From positions 7,239 through 71,238 of the forward strand of contig DASPQV010000010.1 in assembly GCA_035624785.1 (NCBI GenBank): a DNA stretch of 64,000 nucleotides, given 5' to 3'. Positions 55,675 to 63,490 of this stretch are shown here, piece after piece (the first letter of the stretch is position 1; each line of letters starts with the position of its first letter). Below the pieces are notes generated by a model. That model did no database searches. It was not told the origin of the DNA and saw only the letters and a list, made by a program, of their open reading frames with translations. Source of the DNA: JAJZNI01 sp035624785. Lineage in GTDB: Bacteria; Chloroflexota; Dormibacteria; Aeolococcales; Aeolococcaceae. The position numbers were made by a program, and so were the translations under genes.

Positions 55675-56210
55675 CCCTGGCGGGCCAGATTCTGCGCTTC
55701 CACGCACCGGGCGTTGCCCGCCGGCGCGCCCTCCGCGAACTCCTCCAGGTGACAGCAGACGCCTTCGGGGTCATTTCGCCTTCGGCTGACGGGAGCGTCG
55801 ACGAGCTCCTGCAGCGTTATGCAGCCTTCACCGCGGAGCAGGCCAAGGCGGCGCTGCGAAGCGGCAGGGACCTGAGGGCGACCCGGCGGGCACTTTATGT
55901 CTCGACGTTCGGCATGGGTGGAAGGTTGCGGCAGCAGCTCGGTGTCAAATCCGCCGCTGACGTCATGGTCGCGGCGCGGGCTGTATATCGAGTCCTCGGC
56001 ATTGACCTCCGGGGCACGATAGATGGCGAGATCCGAATCGAGCGGTGCTACTTCAGCAGGCTCTACTCCGCCCCGGTGTGTGACCTGATATCGACCCTCG
56101 ACCAGGGCCTCCTGGCTGGACTGAGTGGGGGAGGTCGGCTCGAGTTCCGGCAGCGGATCACCGAGGGTGCGCCTCGGTGCCTGGCGACTCTCACGGAGGT
56201 TTCGCTGTGA
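55671..56210 (+). CDS. ATC-hydrolase-like small protein
   Basis: A 179-residue protein. The C-terminal half, IERCYFSRLYSAPVCDLI, then STLDQGLLAGLSGG and ITEGAPRCLATL, resembles the L-2-amino-thiazoline-4-carboxylate hydrolase family and related V4R-like folds, with Cys residues in the expected places. The N-terminal half is helical. GTG 55671 overlaps the fusion gene stop (GTGA), and its own stop overlaps the GMC gene start the same way, so it is firmly in the operon. Family assignment is moderate; a sensor or substrate-binding role is possible. Confidence 0.6.
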   Translation: MTLAGQILRFHAPGVARRRALRELLQVTADAFGVISPSADGSVDELLQRYAAFTAEQAKAALRSGRDLRATRRALYVSTFGMGGRLRQQLGVKSAADVMVAARAVYRVLGIDLRGTIDGEIRIERCYFSRLYSAPVCDLISTLDQGLLAGLSGGGRLEFRQRITEGAPRCLATLTEVSL

Positions 56211-57499
56211 AGACGGCCCTGGTGATTGGAACGGGGGCGGGTGGGGCGACGGTCGCCAAGGACCTCCAGGGTGCCTTCCAGGTCACCATGCTCGAGGCTG
56301 GACAGCCCTTCAACCGGCTGCGAATCGGGGTGCAGACGATCGAGCGGCTGCATACGGTCGGAGCTCCCCTGTACCCGCCGATGATCAACCGAATCTTCCC
56401 GGCGATGCGGGTTCGTAGGGCAGGGAGCATGCTTCTGGTCAACGGCCACGGTGTGGGTGGTACGACCACCATCGCGACCGGCAACGGTCTCCGCATGGAC
56501 AAAGACCTGCGTGCGATGGGCATCGACCTGGACGCCGAGTTCGCCGACGTCTACTCGGACATTCCGGTCACGACCGCTCACCAGGCTGGGTGGAAGAACA
56601 GCACCCGCCGCCTCTTCGAGATCGCGGCCGACATGGGGCTGGCCCCCCAGGCCATGCCCAAGATGGGCTGGGCGGGACGCTGCGCCCACTGCGGTCGCTG
56701 TGTGGCCGGCTGTCCGACTGGTGCCAAGTGGGACAGCCGCCAGTTCGTTGAAGCCGCGGTCGGAAGGGGGGCCGAGCTGCGAACCCAGAGCTTCGTGGAC
56801 CACGTGGTCAGGGAAGGCATTAGGGCCTCAGGCGTGGTGGTGCGCGAGGGCTGCCGCCGGCGCTTCTACCCAGCAGACGTGATCATCGTGGCCGCCGGTG
56901 GGCTCGGGACTCCCGTGGTCCTCGAGCGATCTGGGATCGCGACCGAGCCGAGGCTTGCTGTTGATCCGGTGCTGTGCGTCGCCGGCCTGGTACCGGGCGT
57001 CCGCGCGCAGCAGGAGATCAGCATGCCCTTCTTTGTCCAGCGCGACCGCTATATCCTCTCGCCGTACTTTGACTACCTGAGCTTCCTGAACCACCCGGCG
57101 TGGAGGGTGCACCCGGCAGGAGACATTCTCAGCGTCATGGTCAAGCTGGCGGACGACAGCCGCGGCTCAATCGAGCATGGCCGGATCAGGAAGGCCCTCA
57201 CGGACGACGATCGCCGGCATCTTGGTGAGGGCTTGAGGATTGCCACCGAGATCGTCGAACGTTTCGGAGTCGCCAAGGGAAAGACCTTCCTCGGCGTCCT
57301 CAATGCCGGGCATCCCGGGGGGATGCTGCCCTTGAGCGAGCGGGAGGCGTCTTCCTTCCACAATGACAGGTTGCCGGCAAATGTCTACGTCGCGGACGCC
57401 AGCCTGCTGCCGGGCGCGCTGGGCAACCCGCCGATTCTGACCACGGTGGCGATGGCGAAGCGAGTAGCTCGCGTCATCCGCGAGAGGTTCGAGAACTGA
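56207..57499 (+). CDS. GMC-type FAD-dependent oxidoreductase with CxxCxxCxxxC cluster
   Basis: A 430-residue flavoprotein: ALVIGTGAGGATVAKDL (FAD Rossmann motif), GHGVGGTTTIATGNG, and the C-terminal GMC signature with PLPANVYVADASLLPGALG-like order (NVYVADASLLPGALGNPPIL). Cys159, Cys162, Cys165 and Cys169 form CAHCGRCVAGCPTGAK, a ferredoxin-like spacing that could hold a 4Fe-4S cluster or structural metal. Similar cysteines occur in some archaeal and bacterial GMC homologues. It would oxidise an alcohol or introduce a carbonyl in the operon's product. GTG 56207 overlaps the preceding stop. Confidence 0.85.
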   Translation: MKTALVIGTGAGGATVAKDLQGAFQVTMLEAGQPFNRLRIGVQTIERLHTVGAPLYPPMINRIFPAMRVRRAGSMLLVNGHGVGGTTTIATGNGLRMDKDLRAMGIDLDAEFADVYSDIPVTTAHQAGWKNSTRRLFEIAADMGLAPQAMPKMGWAGRCAHCGRCVAGCPTGAKWDSRQFVEAAVGRGAELRTQSFVDHVVREGIRASGVVVREGCRRRFYPADVIIVAAGGLGTPVVLERSGIATEPRLAVDPVLCVAGLVPGVRAQQEISMPFFVQRDRYILSPYFDYLSFLNHPAWRVHPAGDILSVMVKLADDSRGSIEHGRIRKALTDDDRRHLGEGLRIATEIVERFGVAKGKTFLGVLNAGHPGGMLPLSEREASSFHNDRLPANVYVADASLLPGALGNPPILTTVAMAKRVARVIRERFEN

Positions 57500-57518
57500 C
57501 ATGGTGGAGGCATGAACG

Positions 57519-58340
57519 ATGAAGACCCAACAATCGCCACAGAAGGCACCGGTGGTGCTGGTCACGGGCGCTTCCCAGGGGATCGGCGAGGCGATCGCGA
57601 ATCTCTTGGCAGACGAGGGCTACCGGGTCTACGGGACAGCGAGGGTTCCATCGCTTGAGTGGACGAGAAGATTCGAGATGCTCGAGCTGGATGTCCGGCT
57701 CGACTCCTCGGTCCTTTCATGTGTATCGACCGTGCTCGAGCGTGAGGGCCGCCTTGACATCCTGATCAACAACGCTGGCGTCGGCATGGTCGGAGCCATT
57801 GAGGAGACCTCGATGGCAGAGGCAGGAGATCTCTACCAGACCAATGTCTTGGGAATGGGCCGGATGGTCGCGGCAGCGCTGCCCGGCATGCGTGAGCGGC
57901 GACGCGGCCAGATCATCAACCTGGGATCCGTGGCTGCGCATCTGCCAGTCCCATACCACGGCTGGCTGGTGTCGTCCAAGGCGGCTGTCAGCAGCTACTC
58001 GGATAGCCTCCGCATGGAGGTCAAGCATCTCGGCATCAAGGTGTCGGTGCTGGAACCCGGAGCCGTGGCGACCCACCCAGGGGAGCGCATGAGCCGCCTG
58101 AAGGTGGCAACGTCCATCGAGGCGTACGAGCGACACGAACTCCGAGCAGTGGCGGCCATAGAGCGCGCAGGTGTCGCGCCCGAAGCCGTCGCCAGGGCGG
58201 TCCTGCGGATCATTCGTTCAGACGCACCGAGCGCGCATTATGCGGTTGGCCGCGAGAAGTGGTACGTTCGGTTCGGCAGGGTAGTGCCGTACTCGGCCGT
58301 TGAGTCGCTCCTAGCCCATCGCCTCGGGCTTGCCAGTTGA
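57519..58340 (+). CDS. SDR-family protein lacking the catalytic tyrosine
   Basis: A 273-residue short-chain dehydrogenase fold: VTGASQGIG, LDVR after the third strand, NNAG, Ser in NLGSVAAH, and C-terminal PEAVARAVLRII. At the YxxxK position the sequence is Leu150-V-S-S-Lys154; Tyr146 lies four residues earlier in PYHGWLVSSK. The Tyr is otherwise nearly invariant, so the enzyme may use another residue, be non-catalytic, or act as an isomerase or scaffold. GGAGG precedes ATG 57519, 19 bases after the GMC stop. Last gene of the operon. Confidence 0.85.
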   Translation: MKTQQSPQKAPVVLVTGASQGIGEAIANLLADEGYRVYGTARVPSLEWTRRFEMLELDVRLDSSVLSCVSTVLEREGRLDILINNAGVGMVGAIEETSMAEAGDLYQTNVLGMGRMVAAALPGMRERRRGQIINLGSVAAHLPVPYHGWLVSSKAAVSSYSDSLRMEVKHLGIKVSVLEPGAVATHPGERMSRLKVATSIEAYERHELRAVAAIERAGVAPEAVARAVLRIIRSDAPSAHYAVGREKWYVRFGRVVPYSAVESLLAHRLGLAS

Positions 58341-58566
58341 CCGACGAATATCAGGTAGCTGGTTAGCTACCAGCTCCTACTAGTGGCTAGCCATGTGCGA
58401 GGTGCGAGCGCCGGCAGAGAAGTCTGGAGGGAAGGCGGGGCACAGTCGCGGACCGCGACGCGACCCGGGGGAGCAGGCTGCGGCTCCGAATCGGCGGCGG
58501 GATCTGGGCCGTTCCGGTGGACCGCTTCCTGCTTCACCTCGAGACCCCATGTGTGGCCGGGCCTTG
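58341..58566. other. Gap before the right end of element B
   Basis: No gene is recognised. The 5' part of the XRE-like gene that should precede the conserved right end is missing or too decayed to see. Confidence 0.4.
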
Positions 58567-58645
58567 AAGGCCGCCTCCATGTCCCGGCCGGCGCCGTGCA
58601 GGGAAGACCGGGAATTGGTATCGGGCCTGCTCGGAGATGGGCTCC
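58567..58645 (+). pseudogene. 3' fragment of the XRE-like gene of element B
   Basis: The frame reads LKAASMSRPAPCREDRELVS-GLLGDG, matching RKAADMIQ...QDRELVSGLVGGG at the end of the intact gene 40491-40754. The HTH-coding part is absent. Confidence 0.65.
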
Positions 58646-58800
58646 CGGGTCGGGTAGCCAGCTGTCCGCCGACTGGCGACGACATCGCGTCTTAAGCGCA
58701 GGCTGGGAAGCAATTGCTCTGATAGAGCAACGTTCGGAACTTCGGCGCACCAAATGATCTCAGGGCGACCGCCGGAGACCCGACTGGGCAGAGCTCGCAG
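58567..58800 (+). repeat. Conserved right end of element B, homologous to 40659-40898
   Basis: Shares GACGACATCGCGTCTTAAG, GAAGCAATTG, ATAGAGCAA and the tRNA-like CTGGGCAGAGC with the right end of element A, in the same order and with nearly the same spacing (234 against 240 bases). Confidence 0.85.
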
Positions 58801-58817
58801 TTTGGGAGCAAGAGGTC
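58801..58817 (+). repeat. Right attachment core remnant (17 bp)
   Basis: TTTGGGAGCAAGAGGTC is identical to the first 17 bases of the 46-bp cores at 32709 and 40899; then the match breaks off (GCTGG). It marks the presumed junction between element B and the chromosome. Confidence 0.75.
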
Positions 58818-59122
58818 GCTGGAAGCATGTGTGGCCGGGATCTTCCGCCACGTATTCGACCGCACGTGGCCGAATCCCGTGAGCGGAGGGCGGGGCCCAA
58901 CACCTGACTTGCTGACACGCAGGGACCCCCGGGAGCTTCATCTCCGAGAACCAGCCTTAGCGGCCGGTAGGAGCGGGTAGAAGGTAAGGCACCCACGGCG
59001 GACTCGGAGAGCCATCAGGAGGACCTCCCAGATTAGGGTCCTTTGCCTCTGGCCTCAGGGCGTCTGAAGCGCTAAGAGCTTGGCCACAAGCTCGCGTCCG
59101 CTTGCGGGAGACGAAGGTACAG
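58818..59122. other. Gap between element B and the orphan kinase
   Basis: About 305 bases without a supported gene. The kinase promoter must lie here. Confidence 0.4.
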
Positions 59123-61069
59123 GTGGGGGCCCCGTCTGCTCTTCCTGACTCCACGGAAGCGCCGACGACGGCGCCGGATTCCGGACGCGGAGCGCTGGCA
59201 CTCTCACTGAGGCCGTACGGGCTGGTTGGTGGCTACCGAGAGTACTTGGTCGGAGCGCTCTTGGCGACAGCGATCGGCCTGGTCTTCCTCGTTGACGTGG
59301 TTACGCCAGCCTCCGTCGATCCGATCCCAGTGGTGCTGGTCGCCGCGATCATCGCGGCGTGGCTCCTTTCGGCCCCCCTCGCCATCTGCGTCACTGGTCT
59401 TGCGGTCGGGCTGTTCTTCGCCGACGCGACCCTTGGCAAGGTCGCGCACACCGTGGCCGCTGCCGAGGCCGGGGCCTGCCTTGTACTGACGGCCGCTGCC
59501 CGTTTGTACGCAGCCAGGTTGCACAGCCTCCTCGTAGGCACGACTCTGCAATCGAAGTCGCGAGCCGCGAGTGTCTTTGGGCTGGAGAATCTCACATACC
59601 TTGTCGACGCGTCGGCTGACGGGGTAGCGGCCATCGATGACGCCGGGCGGATCCTCTACGCCAACGCCGCCGCGGCCGCGATGTTTGGTGGTCCCGTTGA
59701 CCCCGAAACTGCCGAGCTCTTGGCTGGCGTGGTTGACGAGGATCGTCCTCGCGTCCTCTCTTATGTAGACTCTGGCGCCCTTGACCGAACCGGCACCCTC
59801 GGCTTCTCAGCTCGCGGACGCGATGGTGCGGTGCGCGTGCTCGAGGTGACGCACACACCAATCGTGGTACAGCGCCGCCGCGTGATCGCCGTCGTGGTTC
59901 GAGATCTCACCGAGGTCGACCGGATGCTCCGCGAGTCCAACGCCATGGCGGAGACGGCCGCCAGCCTCGCGGTCACCGATCGGCTTGACGTCACCTTGCA
60001 GGCCGTCGCCCGACGGGTGGTGGAGGTCAGCCCGGCCAAGGCCTGTGCGATCTATCTCTTGAACGATCAGGGTCGGCCCAGAGTGGCGGGGTTCTTTGGC
60101 TTGCCTGACAGCTGGCCAGCCGCGATTGACGATGCGGTACGCCGCGGGGCCGAGCTGCCGATGATGAAGGCTATCCGGACCAGAGCTCCGAGCTTCGATC
60201 CGGACCTCCAGCGCACCGACCGCGGCGATCCGCTGCTGCGCCCCATAGAGTTTGCCGCTGGACCCCTACCTGGCCCGTGGCAGGGGCTGGCCACTCCCTT
60301 GCTTCAGTCCGGCGAAGCCCTGGGAGCTCTCTGCGCCTATTTCACTGGTGGCGAGCGCGTGGACCGCCGCACCATGGACTTCCTGGCCACCATCGCCGCC
60401 CAGGTGGCATCGGCGGTCCAGCTTGGCCGGCTCGTCGCCGCGCGCAAGGGACAGATAGCCTCCGAGGAGCGCCACCGGCTGTCCCGTGAGCTTCACGACT
60501 CCCTGTCACAGGCGCTGTATGGGATAGTCCTGGGCGCCACGTCAGCCCGTAAACGCCTGGATGGTGACCCGCAAAGGCTGGTCGAACCGCTCGACTACAT
60601 CGTCGAGCTGGCCGAGGGGGCACTCCGCGACATGCGCAGTTTGGTTCTCGAGCTGCGGCCGGAATCGCTGGAGAAGCAGGGGCTGATCGCAGCCTTGGAG
60701 GAGCACTCTGAGGGGGTGGCCAAGCGCTGTGGCCTGGAGGTGATCAGGCAGCTCCCCTTGGAACCTGAGGTCTCCCTCGATATCAAGCTGGTCGCATATA
60801 GAATCGTGCAGGAAGCACTCAACAATGTGGTGAAGCACGCCCACGCGAAACACGCATGGATCCAGCTGGCCGCTGACGATGGTGCTCTGGTGGTCTGTGT
60901 CAAGGACGACGGCACCGGATTCGACGTCGGGGCCAGCCATGCTGGTCACTTCGGGCTGGACACGATACGGGAGCGCGTGTCGGCGCTGGGGGGAGAGGTC
61001 CGAGTCCAGAGTTTGCCAGGCTCAGGGACCACCGTCTTAGGCCGGATCCCGATCGTCGCGGACGCTTGA
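59123..61069 (+). CDS. Sensor histidine kinase (HisKA_3) with PAS and GAF domains
   Basis: A 648-residue kinase. Four TM segments (about 40-140) resemble a DUF4118-type sensor. A PAS domain (about 155-270, LVDASADGVAAIDDAGRILY) and a GAF domain (about 290-440) follow, then the dimerisation helix with His458 in SRELHDSLSQAL. The HATPase domain has QEALNNVVKHA, DDGTGFD and GLDTIRERV. GTG 59123 has GAAGG upstream; a TTG at 59102 would add seven residues. No response regulator gene is next to it, so it is an orphan. It lies just outside element B. Confidence 0.9.
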   Translation: MGAPSALPDSTEAPTTAPDSGRGALALSLRPYGLVGGYREYLVGALLATAIGLVFLVDVVTPASVDPIPVVLVAAIIAAWLLSAPLAICVTGLAVGLFFADATLGKVAHTVAAAEAGACLVLTAAARLYAARLHSLLVGTTLQSKSRAASVFGLENLTYLVDASADGVAAIDDAGRILYANAAAAAMFGGPVDPETAELLAGVVDEDRPRVLSYVDSGALDRTGTLGFSARGRDGAVRVLEVTHTPIVVQRRRVIAVVVRDLTEVDRMLRESNAMAETAASLAVTDRLDVTLQAVARRVVEVSPAKACAIYLLNDQGRPRVAGFFGLPDSWPAAIDDAVRRGAELPMMKAIRTRAPSFDPDLQRTDRGDPLLRPIEFAAGPLPGPWQGLATPLLQSGEALGALCAYFTGGERVDRRTMDFLATIAAQVASAVQLGRLVAARKGQIASEERHRLSRELHDSLSQALYGIVLGATSARKRLDGDPQRLVEPLDYIVELAEGALRDMRSLVLELRPESLEKQGLIAALEEHSEGVAKRCGLEVIRQLPLEPEVSLDIKLVAYRIVQEALNNVVKHAHAKHAWIQLAADDGALVVCVKDDGTGFDVGASHAGHFGLDTIRERVSALGGEVRVQSLPGSGTTVLGRIPIVADA

Positions 61070-61074
61070 GAGCG

Positions 61075-61430
61075 TCATCCTCCTCCGGCCGGGCGAGTCA
61101 ATAGCCAGGCGGTCGGCACCAGGATCGCGATGAGCGTCAATCCGACCGCCGTCTCTCCGATGATGGCCATTGGAGGCCACGTGAGGTACGGCATGCAGGT
61201 ACCCGTCAGGGATTTGGCCACCATGAGAAGGGAGGCGGTGGCAGCGGCTGCGCCCAGCGCGATGCCGACAACGCACAGCACCGCGGTCTGCCATATGGTC
61301 ATCGAAATGACCTGCCGAGCGGTCGCGCCGATGCGGCGGAGCAGGATGAGGGCCCGCCGTCGCTCGATGGTCGCCATCACCAGCGTGTTCAGCAGTGACA
61401 CCGAGCCGAGCAGGGTCACCAACCCCATGA
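61075..61430 (-). pseudogene. C-terminal remnant of a MacB/FtsX-type ABC permease
   Basis: About 117 residues remain, VTLLGSVSLLNTLVMATIER onward, with the last three TM segments of an FtsX-like permease (VLCVVGIALGAAAATASLL, GETAVGLTLIAILVPTAWLL). The N-terminal half with the first TM and large periplasmic domain is gone. The fragment is joined out of frame to the truncated ATPase near 61430. The stop lies five bases from the convergent kinase gene. Confidence 0.8.
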
Positions 61431-62060
61431 CGTCGGCTCGTCGGCGAAGATCACCTCGGGGTCTGTGATCAGCGCCCGGGCGATCGCGACCCGCTGTCGC
61501 TTGCCCCCGGACAGCGTGCCGGGCAGCCGCCGCAGCTGCTCCGGTGCGATCCCTACCCGGCCTGCCAGCTGACGCACGCGTCTCCGGTCGACCCGACGGC
61601 CGTCGAGGCGCAGGGGCAGGGCGATGTTGTCTGCTACAGAGAGCGTGGGGACCAGGTTCAGTGCCTGGAACACGAATCCGACCCGCTGGCGGCGCAGCAC
61701 GGAGAGCTTCCTTCGGCTGAGGTGAGTGATGTCGATCCCACCTATGTGGACCCTGCCCGCCGATGGCGGATCCAGGCCCGCCGCGCACTGGAGGAGGGTC
61801 GATTTCCCGCACCCCGACAGGCCCATGACGGCTGTGAGGGTCCGGTAGGGGAACTCAACGGTGATGTCCCTCAGCGCGTGACTGGCACGGCGGCGCCGGC
61901 CGTACGCCCTGCTCACTGATGGGAGCTCGACCGCGTGACCTGGCGTGGGGGGACATGACGGTGCCCCAGCGCCCCTGGCTCCAGCCGAAGCCGTCGTCGG
62001 CCACGAGCTGCCAGCCAGTTGCCCCACATCCGGCGCCGTGAGTGGCGGAGAGCTGGCCAT
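61416..62060 (-). pseudogene. MacB-type ABC ATPase truncated after Walker B
   Basis: From ATG 62060 (AAAGGAGG upstream) the product has Walker A GLSGCGKSTLLQC, Q-loop FVFQALNLV, signature LSGGKRQRVAIARAL and Walker B VIFADEPT. It then runs SWGW-stop where GALD should follow. About 40 residues including the D-loop and H-loop are lost. The join to the permease fragment shows that one deletion removed the ATPase end and the permease front. Confidence 0.85.
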
Positions 62061-62077
62061 TCGCCCATCTCCTCCTT

Positions 62078-62227
62078 TCAGAAGAGTCCGGAGCGATGCA
62101 ATGGCATGGTGGCCATGGCCCCGTCTCGCCCTGCCCGACCATGATGCGGATGCTCCAGCTCGATGTCATCAAGGCGTGCCCTGGCCCGCCGGGCCCACCG
62201 CTCGATCAAACGAATGAGGGTGATCAC
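62078..62227 (-). CDS. Small basic helical protein (49 aa)
   Basis: Begins VITLIRLIERWARRARARLD, an amphipathic basic helix, then DDIELEHPHHGRAGRDG. GTG 62227 has GGAG eight bases upstream, and the stop lies 17 bases before the MacB-like ATPase start, so it heads that broken operon. Unknown function. Confidence 0.5.
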   Translation of the reverse strand: MITLIRLIERWARRARARLDDIELEHPHHGRAGRDGAMATMPLHRSGLF

Positions 62228-62547
62228 TGATCTACTCCTTGCTCGATGGACCTGCATCTCTGGCCGATACTCGGCGGATGCGTTGCCCATTTCAACGGTC
62301 GTAGGGAGCGCGCAGGGATGCAACTTCGGGGGCCCCGGGAATTGACCCGTCAGGAGGCCGGCGGCGTCGATCTTTCCGGGGATGCCTCGCGTCCATCCAG
62401 GTGGGCAGCCACTCCCTGAATGGCGCGCTGGACGGCTGAGTCGCACCTGAATCCCGCGTTGCCGAACAGATCGTGGCGGGGTGAGGCCCTCGCGGTCATC
62501 GAAGGCGTGAGGACCGGAGTGTACCCAATGGGTGATGTCGGGGTGAT
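62228..62547. other. Gap upstream of the small-gene cluster
   Basis: Divergent region between the broken MacB-like operon and the small-gene cluster. Several frames are open, but none shows a domain. Confidence 0.4.
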
Positions 62548-62610
62548 CCCAGCGGTGGTTGACCGCGCTGTCCACACCAGCGAATCTCGGAGTGTGAATC
62601 AAGGTGCCCC
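62548..62610 (+). repeat. Direct repeat copy 1 (with 63365-63428)
   Basis: Core CAGCGAATCTCGGAGTG (62578-62594) is identical to 63395-63411, and GAATC-[A/G]-AGGT follows in both. Weaker similarity (CCCAGCG-GGT, AGATGGT-ACC) extends on both sides. Each copy precedes a set of small genes. Confidence 0.75.
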
Positions 62611-62731
62611 GTGGGGGCTGAAGATGGTGACCGAGCCGGCGGGCAGGGGGATGCCCTCTCCGGCGGCGCGTGGTCGCGCTGTGATGGTTCGGCCGCAGCA
62701 GACCTCGCCGCGGACCTTGCCAGCACGCCTG

Positions 62732-62806
62732 ATGCAGCGTCCGGCCATCTCTGACGAGCAATGGTGGGCCTATGTCCGCACCACGATCAGGAAGGTGACC
62801 CGGTGA
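62732..62806 (+). CDS. Possible very short peptide (24 aa) or tail of a longer frame
   Basis: MQRPAISDEQWWAYVRTTIR ends with KVTR and its TGA overlaps the GTG of the next small gene (GTGA). No good ribosome site precedes ATG 62732, and the frame is open to 62420. The DEQWWAYVR helix-like segment is acidic-aromatic like the start of the DPxxYPDE peptides but is not clearly homologous. Confidence 0.3.
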   Translation: MQRPAISDEQWWAYVRTTIRKVTR

Positions 62807-62994
62807 TCGTTGATCGTTGTCGCCTCGCGGAGCTGGTCGACACTCTGGAGCAGGCCGATCTGCTCAGGTGGCGGTCGCTCCAGGGCGTCTGGGCTCCGGT
62901 CATCGTCGACGTGCTCAAACGCGATGCTGCGAGTCGGCGACTCGAGGATGCGCTGGCGAACTCGAGGGCGGCGATGGGTGGGTGGCGGTTGTAG
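62803..62994 (+). CDS. Small protein with W-P-V-I-V-D...RRLEDALA motif (copy 1)
   Basis: A 63-residue protein, VIVDRCRLAELVDTLEQADL then GVWAPVIVDVLKRDAASRRL-EDALA. The last part recurs in the product of 63021-63215 and in the fragment 63621-63737. GAAGGTG precedes GTG 62803. Predicted mostly helical; no known family is recognised. Confidence 0.5.
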   Translation: MIVDRCRLAELVDTLEQADLLRWRSLQGVWAPVIVDVLKRDAASRRLEDALANSRAAMGGWRL

Positions 62995-63020
62995 CAGGGA
63001 GCGTGGAAGGGAAGGGCGCG

Positions 63021-63215
63021 ATGATCGTATTCACCAGGTTGACGCCATCCGTCCTGGTTGCGGAGGCGGTTGACCCCGCGGCCGAAGCCGCCGCCGCGGA
63101 GCGCCGCTTCGCCGCGCTGCGGATGTGGCGTCCCACGATCGTTGAGGCAGAGCGGCGCGCCCAGATTGCGTCTCGCCTCGATGCCGCTCTTGCTGCCACC
63201 CCGCGCCGGTCCTGA
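63021..63215 (+). CDS. Small protein with related W-P-x-I-V motif (copy 2)
   Basis: A 64-residue protein, MIVFTRLTPSVLVAEAVDPA then RMWRPTIVEAERRAQIASRL-DAALA. The C-terminal 28 residues parallel those of the upstream small protein (W-x-P-x-IV, R, RL-[DE]-x-ALA). GGAAGG lies upstream of ATG 63021, 26 bases after the previous stop. Unknown function. Confidence 0.5.
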   Translation: MIVFTRLTPSVLVAEAVDPAAEAAAAERRFAALRMWRPTIVEAERRAQIASRLDAALAATPRRS

Positions 63216-63364
63216 CGGGCCGACCGCTGGCCGGTGAAACCTCCCCCGGGTCCTCAATCCTTCGATGGATTCGCGGTATCCCTTTCAGGTGAGACTGCGT
63301 GCGCCTTTGCTCAGGTCAAAGGCTGCAGCCAGGAGTGCATCGAAGGTGGGATTGCGAGGTCCTC

Positions 63365-63428
63365 CCAGCGGGGGTAGACGGTGTCGTTCAGAACAGCGAA
63401 TCTCGGAGTGCGAATCGAGGTTCCCTGG
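63365..63428 (+). repeat. Direct repeat copy 2
   Basis: Matches 62548-62610 with the identical 17-bp core at 63395-63411. It lies 63 bases upstream of the acidic-peptide gene at 63491. Confidence 0.75.
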
Positions 63429-63490
63429 AAGGATATGGAGATGGTCACCAAGGCGGGGGAGGGGGCGCGCCTCTCTCGAGGTGAAGTGCG

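Larger units (their letters stand above)
40945..58817 (+). mobile_element. Integrative element B in tandem with A (no integrase seen)
   Basis: Left end homologous to that of A, right end homologous to that of A, cargo entirely different: glycosyltransferase, ABC exporter, MalT/LuxR activator and a six-gene biosynthetic operon. The right core is reduced to 17 bp (58801-58817), which suggests decay of the chromosomal 3' remnant. Its XRE-like gene survives only as a 3' fragment. No recombinase, replication or conjugation gene is recognised. Confidence 0.7.
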
